From the NCBI RefSeq assembly GCF_005405545.1, contig NZ_BJEG01000001.1, forward strand, positions 124,001 through 188,000: 64,000 nucleotides of DNA, in the 5' to 3' direction. The position numbers were made by a program, and so were the translations under genes. Positions 8,383-16,852 of this stretch are shown piece after piece (the stretch's first letter is position 1; each line of letters opens with the position of its first letter). The notes under the pieces were generated by a model. That model worked only from the letters and a program-made list of their open reading frames with translations, made no database searches and had not been told where the DNA came from. The stretch is from Weissella hellenica (GTDB lineage Bacteria; Bacillota; Bacilli; Lactobacillales; Lactobacillaceae).

Positions 8383-9753
8383 ATGACAACGACAAATTTT
8401 GCGTCTTTGCAATTGCCAGATGGTGAAATTGCATTAGACGAGCAAACAAGAGCCACATATGGGGCAAATGATTATACACAAGAGATTACAAACAAGGTGA
8501 TGCCAGATGCAGTTATCTTTGCATCTTCAATTGCCGATGTCCAAGCAACAGTAAAGTTTGCGGCGACACATCAAATTGCAGTTGTACCACAGGGAGCTAA
8601 AACGTCTATCGTTAATAGCGCAGCTGGGTTAGCCGGCAGTTTAATTTTAAATCTATCACGAATGAATAAAATTTTATCAATAGAACCAGAAAACCAGGTT
8701 GCTACTGTTCAACCAGGTGTGTTGAATGGCGATTTAGATACGCAAGCACGTCAGGTTGGTTATTTTTATGCACCTGATCCAGGTTCAAAACCAATTAGTT
8801 CAATTGGCGGTAATATTGCGACCAATGCTGGTGGGATGTCTTCGCTGAAGTACGGGACAACGAAGCAATCGGTGCTAGGACTAAAGGTTGTTTTAGCAAA
8901 TGGTGAATTGCTCACTTTGGGTGGTAAAACATTTAAGAATAATGCAGCATATGATTTAACTGATTTAATGATTGGTTCAGAAGGTACTTTGGGCATTATT
9001 GTTGAAGCAACACTGCGCCTATTACCAATTTCTTTGGGGCAACCGGTCACCGGATTGGCAACATTTCCAACAATTCATGAGTTAATGCAAGCAGTGCAAG
9101 CGGTTCAGGCTAGTGGCGTTAATCCATCAATGTTAGAAATTTTAAATCGCGTCTCTATTGAAGCGCTTGATGAGTATGAAGGTAGCCACTTGGGAAGTCA
9201 TGGGGAACAAGCATTGTTGATTTTCCAAATTGATGTGGCTGCACCTGAAGCTTTAAGCACAGTTGAGCAAGTATTACATACATGTGGTGCAACAAAGATT
9301 GATGTTACTGCAGACCAGCAACGTACTAGTGAAATTATTAAAATTCGCCAGGATATTTTTGCAGCCGGCGCACAATATGGTCGCTTAATTGTTGAAGATG
9401 TGGCAGTTCCATTGGGGCAATTAGCCAAGGTAGCAGATAAAGCAGAGGAATTAGCAAGCAAGTATGATCAACGATTATTATTGTTAGGCCATGCAGGGGA
9501 TGGTAATTTGCATCCAGATATTACCTTAGAAGATAAAGATGGGGCTTTACCAGAAGAAACGCAACGATTTATTGATGAACTATTAGCGTTCGTCATTGAA
9601 GTAAAGGGGACTGTTAGCGCGGAGCATGGTATTGGTAGCTTGAAGAATGCATGGGTACCAAAACAATTAGATGCAAATGTTAGAATTCTACAAAAACAAA
9701 TTAAACAAGTATTCGATCCGTTGGGCATTTTAAATCCAGGACGCAAAATTTAG
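8383..9753 (+). CDS. FAD-linked 2-hydroxyacid oxidase/dehydrogenase, GlcD type
   Basis: A 456-residue flavoprotein of the FAD_binding_4/GlcD family, which oxidises 2-hydroxyacids (D-lactate, glycolate and larger ones) to 2-ketoacids. The N-terminal FAD-binding domain shows VPQGAKTSIVNSAAG, PDPGSKPISSIGGNIATNAG and DLMIGSEGTLGIIVEATLRL. The C-terminal part has the typical LLLLGHAGDGNLHPDI and VSAEHGIGSLKNAW, ending FDPLGILNPGRKI. The start ATG at 8383 follows GAGGAG. It is the first gene after the T-box, and its stop lies 19 bases before the aminotransferase. The T-box and neighbours suggest the substrate is an amino-acid-derived hydroxy acid such as phenyllactate or 2-hydroxyisocaproate rather than glycolate; that is inference. 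Confidence 0.9.
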   Translation: MTTTNFASLQLPDGEIALDEQTRATYGANDYTQEITNKVMPDAVIFASSIADVQATVKFAATHQIAVVPQGAKTSIVNSAAGLAGSLILNLSRMNKILSIEPENQVATVQPGVLNGDLDTQARQVGYFYAPDPGSKPISSIGGNIATNAGGMSSLKYGTTKQSVLGLKVVLANGELLTLGGKTFKNNAAYDLTDLMIGSEGTLGIIVEATLRLLPISLGQPVTGLATFPTIHELMQAVQAVQASGVNPSMLEILNRVSIEALDEYEGSHLGSHGEQALLIFQIDVAAPEALSTVEQVLHTCGATKIDVTADQQRTSEIIKIRQDIFAAGAQYGRLIVEDVAVPLGQLAKVADKAEELASKYDQRLLLLGHAGDGNLHPDITLEDKDGALPEETQRFIDELLAFVIEVKGTVSAEHGIGSLKNAWVPKQLDANVRILQKQIKQVFDPLGILNPGRKI

Positions 9754-9772
9754 AAAATATAGGGGCGAAATT

Positions 9773-10922
9773 ATGGGCGTAAATAAACGAGTAGCAGCAA
9801 TTGAACCAAATGCCATCCGCGCATTTGATGATCAAACTAGTGGTGTAACAGATATTTTAAAATTAACACTTGGGGAACCTGATTTTTCTGTCCCACAGCA
9901 TGTTAAACAAGCAGCAATTGATAGTATTAATAGTGATGATTCACACTATGCACCTTCTAAGGGAAGTGTGGCTTTGCGTAAGGCTATTCGTCATTTTATG
10001 ATAGACCGTTATGATTTATCATACGATGCTGAATCTGAAATCATTGTCACTTTGGGTGCAACGGAAGGGATTTATGATACACTGACAGCTTTTGTGAATG
10101 ATGGTGACAAAGTATTGTTACCAGCGCCTAACTTTTCAATGTATGATCCTACAATTGCATTAGCCGGTGGTGAAGTGGTCTATGTGGATACATCTAAATC
10201 TGATTTTTTGTTGACGCCTGCACAATTACAAGCAGCTATTGATGAATACGGCGATAAATTGACAACGGTTCTGTTAAACTATCCATCTAATCCAACAGGG
10301 ATAACATATACGGCAGAACAATTAGCTGCACTAGCAGAGATTTTGCAAGGAACAGATATTACGGTTATTGCTGATGAAATTTATGCTGAATTGACTTACG
10401 ATGCGCCACATTATTCAATTGCAAAATTTTTACCATCACAAACAGTCATCTTGAATGGTGTTTCAAAATCACATGCGATGACAGGTTATCGAATTGGGTT
10501 TATTGTTGGGCCGAAGGAACTATTAGCACCCGTTGCAACGTTACACCAATTTACAGTGACATCTGCTTCAAATCCTGCAATGGCTGCCGCAGCGGAGGCG
10601 CTTGGGTCTGCACAAGGAAAACTGGACTCTAAGGGGATGCGTGAAGCATATCGTGAGCGACGCGACTATTTGGTGCCGGCACTAAGACAATTAGGATTCG
10701 AAATCCCGCAGCCAACAGGGGCGTTTTACGTTTTTGCTAAACTCCCAGCTAATGTCAATCAGGATGATTATGAATTTGGTTAAGCGAGGCAAAGTTGCCG
10801 TTATTCCTGGTTCAATTTTCAACATTGGTGGTGAAGGCTACATTCGTATTAGTTATGCTTCATCTATGGATGTTTTGCATGAAGCAGTAAGACGAATTGG
10901 GACATTTTTGGAAAATTATTAA
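9773..10922 (+). pseudogene. Aromatic/branched-chain-type class I aminotransferase, frameshifted near the C-terminus
   Basis: PLP-dependent fold-type I aminotransferase. The first frame (9773-10783, 336 residues) carries VTLGATEGIYDTL, NYPSNPTGITYTAEQL, VIADEIYAELTY and the PLP lysine in NGVSKSHAMTGYRIGF. It then stops soon after FAKLPANVNQDDYEF. A different frame continues immediately with LVKRGKVAVIPGSIFNIGGE and GYIRISYASS, ending at 10922; this is the missing C-terminal domain including the substrate-arginine motif. From remembered family spacing about three residues plus the frame are missing at 10775-10785, so a deletion of roughly 11 bases is more likely than a one-base slip. An AGGGG Shine-Dalgarno precedes ATG 9773. 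It lies between a hydroxyacid oxidase and L-HicDH in one operon. Confidence 0.82.
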
Positions 10923-10940
10923 TAATGGAGGGATAGCAGT

Positions 10941-11870
10941 ATGACACGTAAAGTGGGGATTATTGGATTAGGACACGTTGGTGCAGCAATTGCGCATAGT
11001 TTATCAGCACAGGGAGCAGTAGATGAATTTGTCTTTATTGATATTGATGAAGCGAAAGTAACTGCGGAAGCACTGGACTTTGAAGATGCAAAAGCTAATT
11101 TGGAATATAATGCCAATTATGTTGTTAATGATTGGGATGCTTTGGCGGACGCCGATGTCGTAATTTCTTCAGTGGGTAAGATTTCCTTACAAGGGACAAG
11201 CGTCACTAAAGATCGTTTCGTTGAATTACAATATACAAAGTATCAAATTAAAGGGGTGTCTGAAAAATTAGTTGCATCAGAATTTAATGGTGTTTTAGTT
11301 GTTATTACAAACCCAGTGGATGTCATCACGACTATGTATCAACACTTTACTGGTTTCCCAGCAGAACGCGTTATTGGAACTGGGACCCTATTGGACACGG
11401 CTAGATTACATCGTGCTGTTGGACAAGCACTACAAGTACACCCAAAATCAGTTTATGGGTATAATGTGGGCGAGCATGGTAATTCACAATTTACGGCTTG
11501 GTCAACTGTCACAGTCAAAGATCAACCGATTACGGCGTATGGTTTGCCACTCTCAAAGTTGGATGAAGCAGTGCGGGCTGGCGGCTTTACGGTTTACGAT
11601 GGTAAAAAATTTACCAGTTATGGTATCGCAAGTGCAGCTAGTCGACTAACAAAAGCAGTCTTGACTGATAGTTATGAAGAGCTACCTGTCTCTAATTATC
11701 GTTCAGAATATGGTGTTTATGTCTCATATCCAGTGATCGTTGGCCGTGGGGGAATTGTTGATAGTGTGCAATTGCATTTATCAGCAGATGAACAGGCAAA
11801 GTTAGACGCCTCAGCAAAATTGATCCATGATCGATATGAAGCAGTTATTGCTGAATTGGATAATGAATAA
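10941..11870 (+). CDS. hicD: L-2-hydroxyisocaproate dehydrogenase
   Basis: NAD-dependent L-2-hydroxyacid dehydrogenase of the lactate/malate dehydrogenase superfamily, 309 residues. It interconverts 2-ketoacids from Leu, Phe and Met with L-2-hydroxyacids such as phenyllactate. Visible features are the Rossmann start KVGIIGLGHVGAAIAHSL, the NAD-discriminating acidic VFIDIDE, the nicotinamide loop ITNPVDVIT, GTGTLLDTARLHRAVG and the catalytic GEHGNSQFTAWSTV. The residues around the substrate loop (KISLQGTSVTKDR) differ from the GAPRKPGETR of lactate dehydrogenase, as expected for HicDH. TGGAGGG precedes the ATG. It is the last gene of the T-box operon, 18 bases after the aminotransferase. Confidence 0.9.
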   Translation: MTRKVGIIGLGHVGAAIAHSLSAQGAVDEFVFIDIDEAKVTAEALDFEDAKANLEYNANYVVNDWDALADADVVISSVGKISLQGTSVTKDRFVELQYTKYQIKGVSEKLVASEFNGVLVVITNPVDVITTMYQHFTGFPAERVIGTGTLLDTARLHRAVGQALQVHPKSVYGYNVGEHGNSQFTAWSTVTVKDQPITAYGLPLSKLDEAVRAGGFTVYDGKKFTSYGIASAASRLTKAVLTDSYEELPVSNYRSEYGVYVSYPVIVGRGGIVDSVQLHLSADEQAKLDASAKLIHDRYEAVIAELDNE

Positions 11871-11910
11871 TATGTATAAATATACATTTTAAATGAATAG
11901 TCAAATGACA

Positions 11911-11958
11911 AAAAGAACCACCAATTTACATGTTAATGTGTAAATTGGTGGTTCTTCA
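11911..11958. terminator. Hairpin after hicD, probable terminator
   Basis: A perfect 18-bp stem (AAGAACCACCAATTTACA and its complement) has an 8-base loop. The plus-strand T run is weak (TTCTTCAATAT); the A run on the other side would serve the minus strand. Confidence 0.75.
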
Positions 11959-11969
11959 ATATATTCAGA

Positions 11970-12126
11970 ATGTCTTGTGTCACACGCTAGTTTAAAACGT
12001 GTTCCCAAAGACTGAATCCTAAATGTAACAACATTTAGGCGTATCACGCCCTACGCGTTGCTTCGGTCGCAACTCACCTAAACGATGTTACAACCGGATT
12101 CAAACCGTCTTGTGGCACACTCTAAT
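11970..12126. repeat. Solo long palindromic element with UUCG apex
   Basis: Between convergent hicD and the aldo/keto reductase lies a long imperfect palindrome. The arms begin GAATCC and end GGATTC (about 12015-12105), with matching CATTTAGG and CCTAAACG inside. The apical hairpin GTTGC-TTCG-GTCGCAAC lies around 12055-12075. Similar 22-base sequences flank it, GTCTTGTGTCACACGCTAG near 11971 and GTCTTGTGGCACACTCTAA near 12107. The core CCTACGCGTTGCTTCGG and the boundary ACGCTAGTTTAAAACGTG resemble those of the array at 47.8-48.4 kb. The element abuts the reductase stop codon. Function unknown; it may act as a bidirectional transcription or RNA 3'-end element. Confidence 0.75.
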
Positions 12127-12984
12127 TTAGAAATCAGCTTGTGAGGCATCTTGATGTGTTCCAGCAACACCTTCTAATTGATCAAGGGCTGTCATTTCTT
12201 CGTCAGTTAAGGCGAAGTCAAAGACATCGGCATTTTGTTCAATTCGTTCAGCATGAGTTGATTTTGGTAGTGGTAGGAAACCGTGTTGTAGCGACCAGCG
12301 TACCAATACTTGTGCTGCTGACTTATTATATTTTGTAGCAATATCGTTGATTTGAGGAACTTCTAGCAAAGATCCTGTTCCCAATGGTGAATAGGCTTCT
12401 GTTAAAATATTATGCTCATTGTTGAAGGCAACAATATCCTTTTCTAGGTCAGAAGGGTTCACAAATAGTTGGTTAACCATTGGGGCAATTGTTGCCGTCT
12501 TTAACAAAGCTTCAACGTGTTCAATTTGGAAGTTAGAAATACCAATGGCACGAATTTTACCATCAGTGTTGGCATCTTCCATGTAGCGCCAAGTTTCGGC
12601 ATTGGCCTTGTCCCAATTACGACGATTGATTAATGGATTTGGCCAGTGAATTAGGTATAGATCTAGGTAGTCCAATCCAAGTAATTGTAATGACTTATCC
12701 AAGGCAATCTTTGCAGCTTCAAAACTGTGGCTGTCATTCCATAATTTTGAGGTAACGAATAATTCTTCACGTGGGATACCTGAATCTTTAATAGCACGAC
12801 CAACTGAAGCTTCATTACCATAAGCAGCGGCAGTGTCAATGTGGCGATAACCAGCTTTTAATGCATCAAGCACACTTTGATAGGCGACATCCCCATCTGG
12901 CGTTTGCCACGTACCAAATCCAATAACTGGGATTTTAACCCCATTATTTAAGGTAAATGTATCGGTTAATGATGAAATGGTCAT
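12127..12984 (-). CDS. Aldo/keto reductase (2,5-diketo-D-gluconate reductase-like)
   Basis: NADPH-dependent AKR-superfamily oxidoreductase of 285 residues. The catalytic tetrad is visible: Asp and Tyr in GYRHIDTAAAYGNEASVG, Lys in FVTSKLWNDSH and His in LYLIHWPNPL. The C-terminal cofactor motif LPKSTHAERIEQNADVFDF is present. AAGAGG precedes the ATG at 12984. It is divergent from a TetR regulator, with an inverted-repeat operator candidate between them, so it is probably controlled by that regulator and may detoxify reactive carbonyls. Its stop codon is directly next to a palindromic repeat element. Confidence 0.92.
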   Translation of the reverse strand: MTISSLTDTFTLNNGVKIPVIGFGTWQTPDGDVAYQSVLDALKAGYRHIDTAAAYGNEASVGRAIKDSGIPREELFVTSKLWNDSHSFEAAKIALDKSLQLLGLDYLDLYLIHWPNPLINRRNWDKANAETWRYMEDANTDGKIRAIGISNFQIEHVEALLKTATIAPMVNQLFVNPSDLEKDIVAFNNEHNILTEAYSPLGTGSLLEVPQINDIATKYNKSAAQVLVRWSLQHGFLPLPKSTHAERIEQNADVFDFALTDEEMTALDQLEGVAGTHQDASQADF

Positions 12985-13063
12985 ATACTTACACCTCTTA
13001 TTAAATATATTTCAGTTAAATTTAGCTGATAATTCACTTCCCAGTATAACAAAAAATAACGCT

Positions 13064-13082
13064 AAACTAAATTATATAGTTT
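13064..13082. promoter_or_regulatory. Candidate TetR operator between akr and tetR
   Basis: Inverted repeat AAACTA-N7-TAGTTT lies centrally in the divergent intergenic region, 22 bases upstream of a TATAAT (13104-13109) that fits a -10 for the TetR gene. Confidence 0.45.
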
Positions 13083-13141
13083 ATCTACTTGATATAGTTG
13101 GGTATAATATTAAGGATAATAACGTGAGAAAGGAAAGTGAA

Positions 13142-13723
13142 ATGTCAAAAGTTACAAAAGAAGCAATTTTTGAAGCAACGCAGGCTGTGTTGATGGAAAA
13201 AGGTTACGAAAAGGCACGTCTTGCTGATGTTGCGCGCAAATTGACAATTACGCCAGCTGCGTTGTACAAGCATTTTGCCAACCGTGATGCTTTATTTCAA
13301 GAAATGGATGAGGATTGGTTGTTGCATGTCGATGCACCAATCATAGCGGCCAGTGAGCGGGCTACAAAAGAGAATCGGGTGCAAGCGTTGCATGACTGGT
13401 TGTGGTTGCTTTCAACGCGTCGTCAAGCCAGTTTTGCTGAAGCACCAGAAATGTTAGCTTTTTATAAGTTTGAGTTAGGTAAGCATGATAGTTTAATTGA
13501 ACCACGACTTAAAGAATTTGCAGCAGCTGTTGAAAAAATAATGGCATGGGACACGTTCCGTCAACAACGTGGTCAAACGGTTATGCAGACATTCACCTAT
13601 TTTTATCATCCGTTTTTTGCAGGGCGCTGGGATGACAACTTATTTAAAACAATTTTTGAAACAACGTGGCAAGAAACGTTGCCTGTTGTGCAACAAGGAT
13701 TAACGCAACAGCCTGAAGAATAA
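13142..13723 (+). CDS. TetR/AcrR family regulator
   Basis: A 193-residue regulator. The N-terminal helix-turn-helix is clear (EAIFEATQAVLMEKGYEKAR, then LADVARKLTITPAALYKHFA). The C-terminal ligand-binding part is divergent, as is usual. The start is ATG 13142 behind GAAAGGA; the upstream extension of the frame is not supported. Being divergent from the aldo/keto reductase, it probably represses that gene and itself. A perfect 15-bp hairpin terminator follows. Confidence 0.9.
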   Translation: MSKVTKEAIFEATQAVLMEKGYEKARLADVARKLTITPAALYKHFANRDALFQEMDEDWLLHVDAPIIAASERATKENRVQALHDWLWLLSTRRQASFAEAPEMLAFYKFELGKHDSLIEPRLKEFAAAVEKIMAWDTFRQQRGQTVMQTFTYFYHPFFAGRWDDNLFKTIFETTWQETLPVVQQGLTQQPEE

Positions 13724-13762
13724 AAATTTAAAAGCTAACCAGGAATTGATGGCATGAGATAT

Positions 13763-13805
13763 ATCCTGAAAGTTAAAGTAAATATTTAACTTTCAGGATT
13801 TTTTT
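13763..13805 (+). terminator. Terminator of tetR; left copy of a duplicated hairpin
   Basis: Perfect arms ATCCTGAAAGTTAAA/TTTAACTTTCAGGAT with a 7-base loop and T7. A near-copy with a compensatory base-pair change stands at 15212, on the far side of fic. Confidence 0.92.
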
Positions 13806-13924
13806 GTTTAGAACAGCTAATTATTTTAGTTAACTTTAAAATATTGCGTATTTTTACGCTTTAGTAAACAAAAAAATATGGTAATATATAAAGAATAGAC
13901 ATATTTCAAAATAAGGATGGAATT

Positions 13925-15187
13925 ATGGCAAAATATAAATTATTAAAACAATATATTTACACAGTTGATGATAAGTCCTTACCTAAGAATATAATTGCTG
14001 ATCAAGAATATAGGTGTCGTATTGATGGATATTCTACAATAATGACACAGATGCGACCTAAAATAATGAACGATGAAGAAAAGTCTACCACAACGTACCC
14101 AATATTTTTTGTTGAAACTGTTCGAATTAATGAATTAATTTCAAAAATGTATCGTCATTCAAAACAAATTATTCTTTTAGAAGATATCTTACCAGGGGTT
14201 GCTAAGACTAGTTTTATTAATACGTTATTAATTAATGAAATTCATGATACCAATGAAATAGAGGGCGTGGATACAAATCGTGAAGAAATAGGAACAATCA
14301 TTGGAAATAATAAAAAAAATACGAAAACCAAGAGATTAGTTTCTACTGTAAATTTATATATTGATACTATCAGTGAAAAATCAAAAAAGATATTTCAGTT
14401 AAAAGATTTTAGAACTATATATGATGAACTTTTGCAAGGTGAAATTATAGATAAAGAGAAACCGGATAGTAGATATTTTAGAAATGGTTTTGTGCGAATT
14501 GGCAATTCGTTAGAAACTGTATATATCCCACCTGTTAAGGAAGAAGAAATATTTACTGCATTAACAAGTTTAATTGATTTTATGAATTCTCATAAGGTCG
14601 ATCCGATTTTAAAAGCTTTGGTAACGCATTTTATGTTTGAAAATACGCATCCATTTTATGATGGTAATGGTAGGATGGGACGATATTTACTATCTTCGTA
14701 TATCTCTTCAAAAGTAGATATATATTCAGGTTTATCGATTGCTACGGCTATCAGGAAACATAGCGATAAATATTATCGTACGTTTAAACAAGCTGATGAT
14801 ATGTTTAATCGAGGTGATTTGACGATATTTTTAGAAGACATGCTGACCATATTAGTATCGGGACAACAGGATGTTATTCAAGATTTAAGAGGTAAAAAGG
14901 AGAAATTAGATACAATAAAGCATAATCTTGCACAACAAGGACAGTTTTCAGATTTAGATAAGGGGATACTATTTATAATTTCTCAATCACAGTTGTTTAA
15001 TATCGTTGATTCAACGTCAATCAAGGATAATGAGATAGTAGCGATTATTAATAAAAGAAAAGTGGCTGTGAATAGCATCAAAGGTGCTATTAAGGACCTA
15101 ACTAGCAATGGCATATTAGTTGAAATTTCTAAAAATCCTTTAAAACATGTTATTAATAAGAAAACTTGGCATGAATTACTTATTTGA
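13925..15187 (+). CDS. Fic domain protein (probable AMP transferase)
   Basis: A 420-residue Fic-family protein. The catalytic motif THPFYDGNGRMGR is complete (His, Asp, both Gly and Arg present), so AMPylation activity is plausible. An N-terminal inhibitory motif of the (S/T)xxxE(G/N) type, TNEIEG, lies in NEIHDTNEIEGVDTNREEI near residue 113, placing the inhibitory helix ahead of the Fic core (class II architecture). The C-terminal roughly 90 residues look like a winged-helix module. The start ATG 13925 follows AAGGATGG. The gene is visibly more AT-rich than its neighbours, is a single-gene unit, and is flanked by two near-identical hairpins, which hints at acquisition as a cassette. The target is unknown. 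Confidence 0.9.
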   Translation: MAKYKLLKQYIYTVDDKSLPKNIIADQEYRCRIDGYSTIMTQMRPKIMNDEEKSTTTYPIFFVETVRINELISKMYRHSKQIILLEDILPGVAKTSFINTLLINEIHDTNEIEGVDTNREEIGTIIGNNKKNTKTKRLVSTVNLYIDTISEKSKKIFQLKDFRTIYDELLQGEIIDKEKPDSRYFRNGFVRIGNSLETVYIPPVKEEEIFTALTSLIDFMNSHKVDPILKALVTHFMFENTHPFYDGNGRMGRYLLSSYISSKVDIYSGLSIATAIRKHSDKYYRTFKQADDMFNRGDLTIFLEDMLTILVSGQQDVIQDLRGKKEKLDTIKHNLAQQGQFSDLDKGILFIISQSQLFNIVDSTSIKDNEIVAIINKRKVAVNSIKGAIKDLTSNGILVEISKNPLKHVINKKTWHELLI

Positions 15188-15211
15188 GTAAACTCCCCGA
15201 ATTATATAAAA

Positions 15212-15252
15212 ATATCCCGAAAGTAAGAATTTAACTTTCGGGATATTTTTTA
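15212..15252. terminator. Terminator between convergent fic and tcyC; right copy of the duplicated hairpin
   Basis: Arms ATATCCCGAAAGT/ACTTTCGGGATAT (13 bp) enclose 9 bases, followed by T6. Compared with the 13763 copy, a T-A pair has become C-G on both arms. Confidence 0.9.
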
Positions 15253-15263
15253 ATGAGTCACTG

Positions 15264-16013
15264 TTACGCTTCATTTTGATTGAATTTAAAAGCATTTAAG
15301 AAACGGTTAATACGCTCAGTCGGATTATTGAAAAATTCATCTGGGGTACCATCAAAGTTGATTTCACCATCTTCCAAGAATAACATCCGATCTGCCGCAT
15401 GACGCGCAAAATCCATGTTATGGGTCACAATAATCATGGATTGATTTTCGTGAGCTAAGTCGTTTAACACACGTAAAACTTGCGCCTCTAGTTCTGGGTC
15501 CAAAGCAGAAGTTGGCTCATCCAATAGTAGATAATCAGGCGCCATAGCTAACGCACGTGCAATTGCAACACGTTGCGTTTGGCCGCCAGATAATTGATAA
15601 GGATAACGATCAGCCGTGTTGTCTAAATCAACAGCTGCTAATAATTCGTGTGCATGTTTAGTAGCCTGTGCCTTTGATTGTTTAAGCACATGCACAGGTG
15701 CTTCAATCATGTTTCCCATGATTGTTAGGTGGTCAAACATACGTGGTTGTTGGAAAACCATGCCTGTTTTACGACGTACCCATAATAAGGTTTCAGTTGT
15801 TAGTGGCTGGCTTAGATCAATCGTGCGGTCATCAATCGTATATTGTCCACTATCAGGACGTTCTAAGAGATTTAATGAACGCAATAGAGTAGATTTACCA
15901 GATCCAGATGGACCAACAATGACGGTTGTTTCATGCGGATTGAAGGTAACGTTGATGTCTTTTAGCGCATAATGTTCAGTATAACGCTTATCAATATGTT
16001 CTAATTTAAGCAT
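15264..16013 (-). CDS. tcyC: Amino-acid ABC transporter ATPase, cystine type
   Basis: A GlnQ/TcyC-type ATPase of 249 residues that powers import of a polar amino acid across the membrane. It has Walker A VGPSGSGKSTLLR, the Q-loop region GMVFQQPRMF, signature YQLSGGQTQRVAIARAL, Walker B YLLLDEPTSALDPE and the switch histidine in IIVTHNMDFA. AGAGG precedes the ATG. It starts 5 bases after the permease stop, so the two are one operon. The binding protein is encoded divergently. Cystine as substrate is inferred from the binding protein's similarity and from cysteine codons in both leaders. Confidence 0.88.
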   Translation of the reverse strand: MLKLEHIDKRYTEHYALKDINVTFNPHETTVIVGPSGSGKSTLLRSLNLLERPDSGQYTIDDRTIDLSQPLTTETLLWVRRKTGMVFQQPRMFDHLTIMGNMIEAPVHVLKQSKAQATKHAHELLAAVDLDNTADRYPYQLSGGQTQRVAIARALAMAPDYLLLDEPTSALDPELEAQVLRVLNDLAHENQSMIIVTHNMDFARHAADRMLFLEDGEINFDGTPDEFFNNPTERINRFLNAFKFNQNEA

Positions 16014-16018
16014 GTTTT

Positions 16019-16720
16019 TTACCTCTGTTCTTTCACAAAACGGTCAGCCCAACGTTGAATATAGCGTTGTGGGAATGACAAGACGGTAACAAATAGTGCA
16101 TAGATAACAGCAACCAATAGATACATTTGCAATGGTTCAAAGTTAACGGCGGCTAGTTGTTGTGATAGGTAGAACATTTCAACAATTGTCACAACGGAAG
16201 CAAGTGACGTATCTTTAACTAATGCAACAAATGAATTAGCTAATGTGGGGATAGAAATACGTGTTGCTTGTGGTAAAATGATGCGCAAAAATATTTGGCG
16301 ATCAGTCATGCCTAAAGCCGCAGCGGCTTCACGTTGTGTATCAGGAATGGATGAAATTGACGCACGAATTGCTTCGGACGCATAAGCACCTGTGTTTAAT
16401 GATAATACCATCACAGCAGCTGACCAACCTGAAGGAGATAACCAACTAATACCTAATTTTGGTAAACCGTAGAAAACAACGAATAATTGCACAAGCATAG
16501 GGGTTGAACGGAAAATCCAAACATAAAATCCAAGAATAAATTTTAAAATATGCCAACCAAGCTTACCAAATCCGGTAGCATGAGGGATATAAGAACGTAA
16601 AATAGCGACTGCACCAGCAATCACAACGGCAATAACAAAAGAAATTAATGCTAGTGGAATCGTGTATTTAATACCAGCAACAATTAATTGAGGTGCATAA
16701 GTTGCAATAAATTGAAACAT
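16019..16720 (-). CDS. tcyB: Amino-acid ABC transporter permease, cystine type
   Basis: A 233-residue HisM/TcyB-type membrane subunit with about five transmembrane helices and the ATPase-coupling EAA loop EAIRASISSIPDTQREAAAALG. WIFRSTPMLVQLFVVFYGLP is the typical polar-amino-acid permease signature. The start ATG at 16720 follows GAAAGGA. Upstream on the same strand lies a transcription attenuator with its own short reading frame, so tcyBC expression is probably controlled by translation of that leader. Confidence 0.88.
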   Translation of the reverse strand: MFQFIATYAPQLIVAGIKYTIPLALISFVIAVVIAGAVAILRSYIPHATGFGKLGWHILKFILGFYVWIFRSTPMLVQLFVVFYGLPKLGISWLSPSGWSAAVMVLSLNTGAYASEAIRASISSIPDTQREAAAALGMTDRQIFLRIILPQATRISIPTLANSFVALVKDTSLASVVTIVEMFYLSQQLAAVNFEPLQMYLLVAVIYALFVTVLSFPQRYIQRWADRFVKEQR

Positions 16721-16746
16721 GAGTCATCCTTTCAAAAAATGAACAC

Positions 16747-16852
16747 AAAAAAAGTGTTAAACAATTCTGATAACATCAGATGCCTAACACATTTTTTACG
16801 ATTATTAAAATGGTGTACACCAAGATAACCTATCGCAAAAAACGCGTTAGGC
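16747..16852 (-). promoter_or_regulatory. Attenuator of tcyBC: terminator and competing antiterminator
   Basis: On the minus strand the terminator is GTGTTA...TAACAC with inner stem TCTGAT/ATCAGA, then T7 (plus 16747-16790). A competing helix pairs 16832-16852 with 16782-16802: 21 consecutive positions can pair if G-U wobbles are counted. It would sequester the terminator's 5' arm. The first arm of this antiterminator lies inside the 3' half of the leader reading frame, so ribosome position can choose between the two structures. The palindrome GGTGTACACC lies in the loop. Confidence 0.8.
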
